Shown one piece after another: positions 20,239 through 25,952 of a stretch of 27,463 bases of DNA. This DNA is from a virus: the IMG/VR virus record IMGVR_UViG_3300021057_000031, positions 1 through 27,463 of that record, one strand, 5' to 3'. How positions within the stretch are numbered: the first letter of the stretch is position 1; each line of letters opens with the position of its first letter. The position numbers and the translations under genes are program-made. The notes under the pieces were generated by a model, which made no database searches, was not told the origin of the DNA, and saw only the letters and a program-made list of their open reading frames with translations.

Positions 20239-20600
20239 GCTCTTGCCTCCTTCAGTTGAAGCTTGCTCGTGCAGCGGCGGGGCCGTTTTCGCGTCACCTT
20301 CGCGGGCGCCGGATACATGGCGTTGCGGTAGGCTTCTCTCGCGCACTTTCGCGCCTCGGCTAGGCTCTCACCCCGCGCAATCGCGGCCTTCCGTGCGCCA
20401 AGGCATGCGAGTTGCGCCTTGGCGTGCCGCGATCCGGGAATGGCCAGCGTGCGGCGGCGGCGCGTTTCTTCATCCGGCGCGGACGCGCGAGAGAGCACCG
20501 AGCGCAGGTAGTGCGGCTTGCAGCCGGTGTGGCGCATGATTTCCTCGCGCGAGAATTTCTGCGCGTGCAGGTCGAGAATGCGGGCGGCGAGGCTAGGCAT
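20235..20600 (-). CDS. Basic HTH-like protein, 121 aa
   Basis: MPSLAARILDLHAQKFSREE then IMRHTGCKPHYLRSVLSRAS, an N-terminal helix-turn-helix, then RRRTLAIPGSRHAKAQLACL and a very basic C-terminal half. It overlaps the 3' end of the HNH-paralog gene by 8 bases. Probably nucleic-acid binding; possibly an accessory of the adjacent HNH-like gene. Exact family unknown. Confidence 0.5.
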   Translation of the reverse strand: MPSLAARILDLHAQKFSREEIMRHTGCKPHYLRSVLSRASAPDEETRRRRTLAIPGSRHAKAQLACLGARKAAIARGESLAEARKCAREAYRNAMYPAPAKVTRKRPRRCTSKLQLKEARA

Positions 20601-21327
20601 CGACCACCTCCCGCTTGGTAGCCCCTGACAGGGTGCGCCGACGGAATGCCATGGACTGACGTGGGGCGGTGTCGTGGAGTATTTCTCGCCCTTTCTTCAG
20701 CACTGGCGTGGACAGCGCCTCCTCAACGCTCCACCCGCGGCAAAGCCTCTCGCGCACCGTTGAGCGGCCGATCGCATACTCGCGGCACCACTCGTCGATG
20801 TGCTTGGTTTTCCCGAACGCAGTGAACGTCGCTGTGATGATCTTGTTGGAACTCTGCTCAGCATGCGTCGCCCACCGACAGTTTGTCGGCTCGTAGTCGC
20901 CGGCTGGGTCTGGATACCGATCAAGCGTATGGCGGCGCGACGGTCGCTCGCCCATGTCGGCGAGGAAGTTTTCGAAACTGTCGCGCCAGCGCTCGCAAAC
21001 TGTGATGCCAGCGCCGCCATAGCGGTGCCAGTCCTTGTTTTTGCGTCTGCGGCAGCGACTCCTCATCGCTGTCCACGACGCGTAAGTCAGGCTCCCTGAG
21101 TGCCCGTGCTTGGTGATTTTGTTGTCGCGGCGGCAGCGGTTCTCTTGGTTGAGGCACCCACAAGACTTGGTCAGCCCCAACCGCAAGTTGGTTCCATTGA
21201 TTTCCGTGCGCTTACCGCATTGACATTCGCACAGCCAATACAAGGCGGCGCAGTTGCGCTTCGGGGCGGGGCCGACGACAGTCAGGCGCCCATAGACGCG
21301 GCCGCGCATATCGATGGCTTTACCCAT
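20593..21327 (-). CDS. HNH-associated protein, paralog of 17681-18619, lacking the terminal HNH
   Basis: 244 aa. The same modules as 17681-18619 appear in the same order: GRVYGRLTVVGP, YWLCECQCGKRT, LGLTKSCGCLNQEN, YGGAGITVCERW, FENFLADMGERP and YEPTNCRWATHAEQ, then an HTH-like YAIGRSTVRERLCRGWSVEE. It ends without the DHIVPL...N-R motif. The Cys pairs are kept, so DNA binding may persist. Either a nuclease using the middle domain or a catalytically dead relic or binding protein. The two copies show duplication within the genome. Confidence 0.7.
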   Translation of the reverse strand: MGKAIDMRGRVYGRLTVVGPAPKRNCAALYWLCECQCGKRTEINGTNLRLGLTKSCGCLNQENRCRRDNKITKHGHSGSLTYASWTAMRSRCRRRKNKDWHRYGGAGITVCERWRDSFENFLADMGERPSRRHTLDRYPDPAGDYEPTNCRWATHAEQSSNKIITATFTAFGKTKHIDEWCREYAIGRSTVRERLCRGWSVEEALSTPVLKKGREILHDTAPRQSMAFRRRTLSGATKREVVDA

Positions 21328-21832
21328 TGACGAGCTCCTTCTTCGCCCGCGCCCTCTTACTGATCCTCGCCTCGGGGGGCTGAAATGCTCGCCGACAGTG
21401 GTGTTCGCAGTAACTCAGTCCCGGCACCTTCTCGCGCCCGCAGAAATAGAACTCCGGGAAGGCGTGCTGCGGGTCACCAATGGGCCAGCGGCAGTGGTGC
21501 GGGTCCAAATCGATGAGGCTCTTGCGCTCGGCCACCGGGATATCGATCTCGACCGCCAGCACCAGCGGCGCGGCGTCGGCGCATAGAGCGCGGAAAATGG
21601 GGTTGCCGGTGGGAAAGCGGTTCTCCTGCGTCTTCGGCAGGCGCTTGGGCTTGCGGCGCTTGGCGATCTTGCGCGGCCCCGACAACCGCGGCTGCAGGCC
21701 AAGGCGCGAAACCTTGCCGATCACGGCGTTGCGCGACACACCCATGCGCACGCCGATGAGGGTGCAGCTGTACCCTTCGCCCCATAGCTTCTTGAGGAGT
21801 TCGACCCGCTCAGCTGACCACCCCAAAGCCAT
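21320..21832 (-). CDS. gcrA: GcrA-type cell-cycle regulator
   Basis: 170 aa, close to the Caulobacter protein (about 173). MALGWSAERVELLKKLWGEG then SRNAVIGKVSRLGL is the GcrA N-terminal HTH ('RxAVIGKxxRLGL'). The C-terminal HHCRWPIGDP...FYFCGREKVPGLSYCEHHC matches the sigma70-interacting domain ('CxWPxGDPxxxxFxFCG...YCxxH'). GcrA binds promoters with methylated GANTC and sigma70, and is known in alphaproteobacteria and some of their phages. ATG 21832 forms an ATGA overlap with the DnaA-C-like gene. Confidence 0.9.
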   Translation of the reverse strand: MALGWSAERVELLKKLWGEGYSCTLIGVRMGVSRNAVIGKVSRLGLQPRLSGPRKIAKRRKPKRLPKTQENRFPTGNPIFRALCADAAPLVLAVEIDIPVAERKSLIDLDPHHCRWPIGDPQHAFPEFYFCGREKVPGLSYCEHHCRRAFQPPEARISKRARAKKELVNG

Positions 21833-22176
21833 CAGTGCGCCTCCAGGGACAGGGGCTGGCGCAGGCACTGCGGCAGGGGCTGGCGCTTGGCGGCGAGGAT
21901 GGATTCGACCTCGTCCTCGACCTTGTCGACGAGATCAGGATCGATGCGGGTGGCGGACTTCAAGTGGGCGAGGGCGCGAGAGACGGTGCGGCAGTTGAGG
22001 GTCAACCCGTTGGCGATGTCTGCCGCCCCGATGTTGAAGCACTGGGAGGCAACGAAGATCGCCAGCATGCGGGCTTCGCGAATGGGCAGGGCAATGGCGG
22101 CGGAGCGGATCTCGCGGGAACCCACGTGGGTCACCCGCTCCACGGCGATGAGGATGTCGGGGATGGTCGGGGTCAT
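21832..22176 (-). CDS. DnaA domain IV-like DNA-binding protein
   Basis: 114 aa. IREARMLAIFVASQCFNIGA then ADIANGLTLNCRTVSRALAH resembles the DnaA C-terminal domain: 'RxxxVxxRxIAMYLxxxxTxxSxxxIGxxFGxRDHxTVxxAxxKI'. The exact DHT/S signature is not kept ('LNCRTVSRAL'), so binding to standard DnaA boxes is uncertain. No AAA+ domain. It is encoded between the helicase-loader-like gene and GcrA, in a replication/control block. It may compete with host DnaA for origin sites (inference). Confidence 0.6.
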   Translation of the reverse strand: MTPTIPDILIAVERVTHVGSREIRSAAIALPIREARMLAIFVASQCFNIGAADIANGLTLNCRTVSRALAHLKSATRIDPDLVDKVEDEVESILAAKRQPLPQCLRQPLSLEAH

Positions 22177-22757
22177 GCGGATACCCCAAGAAGGCGCTCG
22201 GCGAGTTCCTTGCGGCGCGCGATCATCTTGTCGCCAAGGGTCTTGAGGGCGCTGTTCGCGAAACCTGCCCCGCCCCGGAGGCAGACCGCGTAGGCCTCAT
22301 CGAATCCGGCTGGCACAGCTTTGCAGCGGGCGATTTCTGATCCCGTTGGAAGCTTGCCGTTCTCGCGGGCAAAATCGTGCAGGGCGAGGATCCAACCCTC
22401 TTGCGCCGCCTGGCGCCCGAGCGAGCAATTGATCAGGTCATCCGCGAGCCTTACCCGCCACTGAGAAAACTGGGGAGGCAACTTGGCATCGGGCGACAGC
22501 CTGCTTGCCTGTTGCTCTTGGTGATCACGGGCCGCGATTTCGTCGCAGACCTTTTTGCATTCGGACGGAAGCGGAAAGCGCCGGTCGGTGCGCGTGTCGA
22601 TTATTTTCTGGGCGGCGCTCTCAAGAACCGGTGCTGAGTAGGTGCGCAAATTGCGCACCATCGAGCCCATCCACTCCTGCTCGGCGAACTGGCTTTCGTG
22701 CTTCACTGGAAAATGCGTGATGAGCTTCGTCACGAAGCTGGCGACGGCCTGGCTCAT
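22173..22757 (-). CDS. Putative helicase-loader-like replication protein
   Basis: 194 aa. The N-terminal half is helical; RTDRRFPLPSECKKVCDEI resembles the 'FPxxxELxKxC' segment common in phage helicase loaders and replisome organisers. The C-terminal half is alpha-helical with Gly/Arg loops. No Walker A motif, so it is not a DnaC-like ATPase. It follows the initiator gene and overlaps it by 4 bases (ATGA), the usual order initiator then loader. Assignment rests mainly on context. Confidence 0.4.
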   Translation of the reverse strand: MSQAVASFVTKLITHFPVKHESQFAEQEWMGSMVRNLRTYSAPVLESAAQKIIDTRTDRRFPLPSECKKVCDEIAARDHQEQQASRLSPDAKLPPQFSQWRVRLADDLINCSLGRQAAQEGWILALHDFARENGKLPTGSEIARCKAVPAGFDEAYAVCLRGGAGFANSALKTLGDKMIARRKELAERLLGVSA

Positions 22758-23776
22758 TTGCGGAACTCCTGCGCTGTGATCTGCTGCTCGGCTTCCATGG
22801 CGATGCGTGCCAAGCGCTGCGCCTTGGTCTCTACGTCGCCGTTTTCGTTGAAGGTGACCGCGCCCTTTTCCCGGGCGCGCTTGGCGTCAGCGATGGCGCC
22901 AGAGAAAAAGTTCCAACTCCGAACCCGCTTGCCGTGGTAGCGACGCCCCATGTCGCGTAGGGTCGGGAGGATGTCCTTCTCGAGGTCGCAGCCCTGCTCA
23001 AGCCACATCCGCGGCTCGGCCATCATGAGAAGGCCTTGGCAGTTCACCGGGTTGTCGAGAGCGCCGTTGCAGGCGGCAAGCAACTGCTCGCTCAGGTCAC
23101 GGTCGGAAACCCCGGCCCGGGGCTGCGCAGTTTTATTGTTCCTCGGTTCCCTTGTTCCTTGGTTCCCTTGTTCTTCCTTATATTGTTGCCCCTCGCTTGC
23201 CCCCTGCGTGCCCTCTGCTTGCCCCGTGCTCGCCCTTTGCTCGCCCGGTGCTTGTCGTTTTGCTTGCCCTTCCATATGCGAGACAAGCTGATAAATGTCC
23301 CAATTACAAAGGGTTATGATCTGGCTTTGCTTGCCCTTTTGCTTGCCCCGTTTCGAACCTTCACGGTTTTCGTTTGAAGGCTGAGTAACGCCCGGCGTAA
23401 GCCGTTCGATCATGCCCTCGTCTTGCAGGCGGTCGAGGAACCCCCGCACGGTCTTCGGCGTCCAGTTCCAGCGGTGGCCGAGAAACGATACGGCGCCGAT
23501 GAGCTGACCCGGCTTGATCTCCATGCGCTGGCCACCGTTGTTCACGGTGCCAGCGACGTAGCGACACTCCATGATGAGGTCGAGCCACGCTTCGGCGCGC
23601 GAGTAGCAGAAGCCCCGTTCTGGATCGCACGGATCGACGTGGCGGCCGAAGCCCACAAGCCAATGGTCACGCACCGAGCGCGTGACTGCGACCCAGCCGC
23701 TGCGATCACCGGCTTGCCGTGACCCGTCGTCAAGAGGAGGTCCACCGTTGTGGCGCGCTGTGATTTCTCGGGCCAT
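22754..23776 (-). CDS. Phage replication initiator (winged-helix, O-protein-like)
   Basis: 340 aa. ATG 23776 overlaps the stop of a small upstream frame (TGATG). Residues 25-130 form a winged helix: FCYSRAEAWLDLIMECRYVA then IKPGQLIGAVSFLGHRWNWT and KTVRGFLDRLQDEGMIERLT. A low-complexity Gln/Gly/Lys linker (about residues 145-215) is encoded over the iteron array. The C-terminal part CDLEKDILPTLRDMGRRYHG then SWNFFSGAIADAKR is the typical end domain of such initiators ('ILPTIxxxxxRxxxxxIxSWxYF'). Layout is like lambda O, where the origin lies inside the gene. Confidence 0.75.
   Translation of the reverse strand: MAREITARHNGGPPLDDGSRQAGDRSGWVAVTRSVRDHWLVGFGRHVDPCDPERGFCYSRAEAWLDLIMECRYVAGTVNNGGQRMEIKPGQLIGAVSFLGHRWNWTPKTVRGFLDRLQDEGMIERLTPGVTQPSNENREGSKRGKQKGKQSQIITLCNWDIYQLVSHMEGQAKRQAPGEQRASTGQAEGTQGASEGQQYKEEQGNQGTREPRNNKTAQPRAGVSDRDLSEQLLAACNGALDNPVNCQGLLMMAEPRMWLEQGCDLEKDILPTLRDMGRRYHGKRVRSWNFFSGAIADAKRAREKGAVTFNENGDVETKAQRLARIAMEAEQQITAQEFRK
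23136..23177 (+). repeat. 16-bp direct repeats TTGTTCCTYGGTTCCC
   Basis: Two full copies at 23136-23151 and 23152-23167 and a partial copy TTGTTCTTCC to 23177, then AT-rich TTATATTG. It lies next to the GCTTGCCC array. Period 16 is not a multiple of 3, so it is not a peptide repeat. Confidence 0.8.
23195..23348. repeat. Iteron array GCTTGCCC, 11-bp period (probable replication origin)
   Basis: Nine octamers GCTTGCCC or one to three changes: starts at 23195, 23206, 23217, 23228, 23239, 23250, 23262, and 23329, 23341. The first six start-to-start steps are 11,11,11,11,11,12. An AT-richer stretch (23283-23325) separates the two groups. It lies inside the initiator gene. Since 11 is not a multiple of 3, the repeat is constrained at DNA level, as expected for initiator-binding iterons. 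Confidence 0.8.
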
Positions 23777-23907
23777 CACTGCTGCCCCCTTCGCGAAGAG
23801 GCGGCAAAGCTAGGCGACGCGCGTCTGGCGGGGAAAACCTGTGTGTCTGCTGTGCAAAGGGCCGTCCCGGTGCCCTTGCAATTCGGCGCGAAGTTGGTAT
23901 TCTGCAT
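23776..23907 (-). CDS. Possible 43-aa leader gene of the initiator
   Basis: MQNTNFAPNCKGTGTALCTA then FPARRASPSFAASSRRGQQ. ATG 23907 has GAGGGA 8 bases before it, and its TGA overlaps the initiator ATG (TGATG), so it could couple initiator translation. Ser/Arg-rich, no domain recognised. It may be only a leader peptide. Confidence 0.35.
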   Translation of the reverse strand: MQNTNFAPNCKGTGTALCTADTQVFPARRASPSFAASSRRGQQ

Positions 23908-23928
23908 CTGTTCATTCCCTCGGAACTT

Positions 23929-23945
23929 GGCCACTGGTACTGGCC
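23929..23945. promoter_or_regulatory. Palindrome GGCCA-CTGGTAC-TGGCC upstream of the initiator genes
   Basis: Symmetric 17-mer located between the terminator of the early operon and the first replication gene, about 20 bases ahead of the small leader frame. It suggests a regulator site for the replication block. No promoter hexamers could be placed with confidence. Confidence 0.35.
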
Positions 23946-23950
23946 GGTTC

Positions 23951-23989
23951 AAAACTTTTCAGAGCCCTCGCATTAGCCGTGCGGGGGCT
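23951..23989 (-). terminator. Intrinsic terminator-like hairpin after the early operon
   Basis: Minus strand: AGCCCCCGCA-(cggctaa)-TGCGAGGGCT, a 10-bp stem with one G-T pair (23989-23980 with 23972-23963), followed by CTGAAAAGTTTT. The T tract is short and offset, so efficiency is uncertain. It follows the 44-aa gene stop by 7 bases. Confidence 0.5.
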
Positions 23990-23996
23990 TCTGCTT

Positions 23997-24131
23997 TCAC
24001 GACTCCGGTGACGGCAGCAGCGCGTAGAGCGCTTCACTCGGGGACACGCGCAGTTCATCTGCCAAGGCCTTTGCCTCGGCGATGACGGCAGTAATCGATT
24101 GCTCGAGGACGAGCTTGCGGAGGGGGGTCAT
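23997..24131 (-). CDS. 44-aa helical protein
   Basis: MTPLRKLVLEQSITAVIAEA then KALADELRVSPSEALYALLP. A single amphipathic helix and a SAP-like second helix. ATG 24131 overlaps the upstream stop (ATGA); GAGGG from element 13 can serve as SD. The frame ends just before the terminator-like hairpin. Function unknown. Confidence 0.45.
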   Translation of the reverse strand: MTPLRKLVLEQSITAVIAEAKALADELRVSPSEALYALLPSPES

Positions 24132-24445
24132 GGGTTGACGCCCTCGCTTACGGCGCTCGGGCTGCGCTGCGCGCGCGGGTCGAATGGCCTGAGAGCCTTG
24201 GCCCGATCATCGAAGGTGAACCACACCGCACGCGTTGGGAGGACGACCTCGACGGCGCGCTGCTTGTACGGCATCAGCCGCAAGGCCCCGCGATCGACGC
24301 AGGCGTGCAACAGCTTGGTGACGCCCGATTGGGATTTGTAGCCGAGGGCCTTGGCCATCTGTCGTTGCGTCGGAGCGACGCCGCGGGTGCGCGCCGTCTC
24401 TGCGGCAATGAAATCGACGAGCTGCTTCTGGCGGGCGGTGAGCAT
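24128..24445 (-). CDS. LexA-N-like winged-helix protein, 105 aa
   Basis: MLTARQKQLVDFIAAETART then GVAPTQRQMAKALGYKSQSG and VTKLLHACVDRGALRLMP follow LexA's DNA-binding domain ('LTxRQxxxLxFIxxxxxxxGxxPTxxEIAxxLGxxSxxxVxxxLxxLxxKGxIxR'). No S24 peptidase follows, so it is not a self-cleaving repressor. The last ~20 residues (from RAQRSPSAVSEGVNP) are encoded by element 13. Overlaps the membrane gene by TGATG. Probably a regulator in the early operon. Confidence 0.65.
   Translation of the reverse strand: MLTARQKQLVDFIAAETARTRGVAPTQRQMAKALGYKSQSGVTKLLHACVDRGALRLMPYKQRAVEVVLPTRAVWFTFDDRAKALRPFDPRAQRSPSAVSEGVNP
24135..24182 (+). repeat. TTGACG double-hairpin element 13
   Basis: TTGACG (24135-24140), hairpin CCC-tcGC-TTACG-GCgct-cGGG (21 nt, the weakest copy), then CTGCGC-tgcgc-GCGCG. 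Faces element 14, which lies 1.1 kb away across three early genes. Confidence 0.65.
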
Positions 24446-24621
24446 CAGGTGGCCCTCCGCGTCAGCAGGAGGTGCGCTGCGCACCAGGACAGAGCGAAGG
24501 TGGCGAGCAGCGGCAGGTCAAGAAGGCTGTGCGTGCCGTCGGGCAAGGCCATGAAGACGCTGGCGCTCGCTAGGGCGAGGACACCAAGGGCGACAGCCCC
24601 AAGGATGCGCAGGATGTTCAC
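24445..24621 (-). CDS. 58-aa two-helix membrane protein
   Basis: GTG start 24621 overlaps the upstream stop (GTGA). VNILRILGAVALGVLALASA is helix 1 and LLDLPLLATFALSWCAAHLL helix 2, with a short loop, then LTRRAT. The topology is like small inner-membrane exclusion or holin proteins, but a holin would be expected near lysis genes, none of which are seen. Early-operon position favours a host-modifying or exclusion role (inference). Confidence 0.55.
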   Translation of the reverse strand: MNILRILGAVALGVLALASASVFMALPDGTHSLLDLPLLATFALSWCAAHLLLTRRAT

Positions 24622-25265
24622 GACGCCCTCCGCTTGGCCGAAGGCGCCAATTCGATCTTCCACACCACGGGGCGCTTGCGGCCTTCCCCCTTCACCCGAT
24701 GATCAACCTGTACGCGGCGTGCGCCGAGCGTGTGCAGCTTGGCCAGCTCCCCGCGCAGGACGTTTTCCGCAATAGGGGTGTGTGAGTTTTCGGCACAGAA
24801 CCGCGCGTAGAACTTGCTCATGTCCTCGCTCGACCAGTCGCCGATCAGGGCGTGGTCCTGTAGCCAGGCGAGAAATGCCTTGGCCGCCTCGACGGCGGAG
24901 ATCGCCCTGCCCGTCCCGCTCACCTCGGCGAGCTTTGGGAGACAGGGGCTGGCGAAAGGGCCGAGGGGAAGCGTCGGGAAGGGCACGACCTCGGCGAGGG
25001 GGCGCGGGGCTTCCGGTTCGCGTCCCGTCAGTTCGCAGAGGTTCTCGTATTCGTCGCGCAGATCCTCGTCCGAAGTCGGCGGTAGGCCGCGCTGATCGCG
25101 CCAGGCGAGGAAGTCGCCATAGCCGCCGCCGATCGGCGCCAGTTGCGGCAGACGCGCGAGAACCCGTCGGAAACTCGGAAACCTCTCTACATCGCGCACC
25201 AGCGCGATAGCCGGCGGACTCGATAGTCCGTCGGCGTCAACCCTCTTAACGGCAAGTGCCCGCAT
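24618..25265 (-). CDS. 215-aa early phage protein, unknown
   Basis: MRALAVKRVDADGLSSPPAI start at 25265 with SD GTGGGGG; residues ~9-25 are encoded by element 14, read in frame. The middle is Pro/Glu-rich, and the C-terminal part WLQDHALIGDWSSEDMSKFY then CAENSHTPIAENVLRGELAK looks like a winged-helix or primase-like C-terminal domain found in plasmid and phage proteins. First gene of the early operon after a terminator. Function not recognised. Confidence 0.55.
   Translation of the reverse strand: MRALAVKRVDADGLSSPPAIALVRDVERFPSFRRVLARLPQLAPIGGGYGDFLAWRDQRGLPPTSDEDLRDEYENLCELTGREPEAPRPLAEVVPFPTLPLGPFASPCLPKLAEVSGTGRAISAVEAAKAFLAWLQDHALIGDWSSEDMSKFYARFCAENSHTPIAENVLRGELAKLHTLGARRVQVDHRVKGEGRKRPVVWKIELAPSAKRRAS
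25190..25240 (-). repeat. TTGACG double-hairpin element 14
   Basis: Minus strand: TTGACG (25240-25235), hairpin CCG-a-CGGACT-ATCG-AGTCCG-c-CGG (24 nt), then CTATCGCGC-TGGT-GCGCGATG. It lies entirely inside the coding start of 24618-25265 and keeps the frame. Confidence 0.88.
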
Positions 25266-25283
25266 CGTGCCCCCACGAAGCTT

Positions 25284-25319
25284 GAGAAAAAAGCGGGCAA
25301 CTCACAACGAAAGGCCCGC
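25284..25319 (-). terminator. Intrinsic terminator in the leader of the early operon
   Basis: Minus strand: GCGGGC (25319-25314), 15-base loop, GCCCGC (25298-25293), then TTTTTTCTC. A typical rho-independent terminator placed 22 bases upstream of the start at 25265. Leftward transcripts from the Cro promoter must pass it, so it is a candidate attenuator or antitermination site. Confidence 0.8.
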
Positions 25320-25533
25320 ACCGGCTGACCGTCCTCCGGCCAGAACGCAACGCCTAAGAACCGACCGTGGGGCGAAGGGGTGCCGCGGGACCCGGACCAT
25401 GCAGATCAGAGGACCGTTGCTGCCGACGAAGACGGGAAAATCTCGCGCAAGCAACTAGGCTCCCTTCGCGCCGCGAACGGCTCGAAACGCGGGAACGCGA
25501 CGGACGCAACAGGGAACGCAGGCGCCGGCGGAG
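25320..25533. other. Non-coding leader between Cro and the early terminator
   Basis: 214 bp with no supported gene. Contains ACGCAAC at 25345-25351 and 25504-25510 plus further GCGT-rich repeats around 25490-25520 (GTTGCGTCC on the minus strand). In lambdoid phages this position holds nut-like antitermination sites; I see no boxA-type match that I would call. Confidence 0.4.
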
Positions 25534-25806
25534 CTAAGAAACAGCCGCTCGTCGCTCCGGATCGGAGCGGGCCTTTTTGGAAGTCTTTCGGGCCCGCGGT
25601 GCGGGCGCGGCCGGCCGTTTGCGGTCGAGGAAATCGTCGGCGGTCACCGCGCCCCCGGTGACGTCCGCCAGCTTGACGAGCACGTCCCATTCCGGACGGC
25701 GTCGGCCGGTGACGTACCGGCTGACCGAGAAGTGATCGACCTCAAGCCGCTTCGCGAGCCAAGCCTGGGTCTTGCCCTTTAGTTTTAGCCATTGTGCAAG
25801 GTCCAT
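25534..25806 (-). CDS. Cro-like XRE-family regulator
   Basis: 90 aa. MDLAQWLKLKGKTQAWLAKR then LEVDHFSVSRYVTGRRRPEW: a clear XRE helix-turn-helix (residues 10-45), then a short acidic strand and a basic Ala/Pro/Lys tail. Divergent from the CI-like gene across a 146-bp region with operators, the standard Cro arrangement. ATG 25806 was preferred to GTG 25815, which lies inside the -10. The promoter predicts a transcript start 1-2 bases upstream of ATG, so the mRNA is probably leaderless. Confidence 0.78.
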   Translation of the reverse strand: MDLAQWLKLKGKTQAWLAKRLEVDHFSVSRYVTGRRRPEWDVLVKLADVTGGAVTADDFLDRKRPAAPAPRARKTSKKARSDPERRAAVS

Positions 25807-25813
25807 GTTCGGC

Positions 25814-25843
25814 ACTATACCGGTATGGCCTACCGAAAGTCAA
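25814..25843 (-). promoter_or_regulatory. Cro promoter with operator between -35 and -10
   Basis: TTGACT (25843-25838), 18-base spacer, TATAGT (25819-25814). The perfect palindrome ATACCGGTAT (25817-25826) lies across the spacer and -10, so a bound repressor would block it. Confidence 0.72.
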
Positions 25844-25876
25844 TTGCGCGGTTACCACAACCACGTTGGTATAATG
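25844..25876 (+). promoter_or_regulatory. CI promoter (extended -10) with overlapping operator
   Basis: TGG-TATAAT (25867-25875) forms an extended -10. TTGCGC at 25844 is 20 bases upstream, a poor -35 distance. TACCACAAC-CAC-GTTGGTA (25853-25871) is an imperfect inverted repeat covering the -10, suggesting autoregulation. Confidence 0.6.
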
Positions 25877-25931
25877 AGGTTTCCCATGCAATTAACAGCA
25901 ATAGTGCGCGCGAACTGCTTTAAGACTAGAA

Positions 25932-25951
25932 GCCCGCTAGGGATGGCGGGC
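25932..25951 (+). promoter_or_regulatory. Hairpin enclosing the SD of the CI-like gene
   Basis: GCCCGC-(TAGGGATG)-GCGGGC, one base before ATG 25953. The loop holds the SD-like AGGGATG, so pairing may limit ribosome access and repressor synthesis. Confidence 0.5.
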
Positions 25952-25952
25952 C

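Noticed and set aside
23195-23348. GCTTGCCC array as a peptide repeat or CRISPR array
   Set aside because: Period 11 is not a codon multiple, and the units are too short and spacerless for CRISPR.
9020-25240. TTGACG elements as sigma70 promoters
   Set aside because: The next AT-containing hexamer (CTATCG) is 23-24 bases away instead of about 17, the spacer is a hairpin, and half of the copies point against all local genes.
9020-25240. TTGACG elements as integron attC sites
   Set aside because: Head GTTGAC does not fit GTTRRRY, the copies are inverted pairs rather than one per cassette in one direction, and no integrase is seen.
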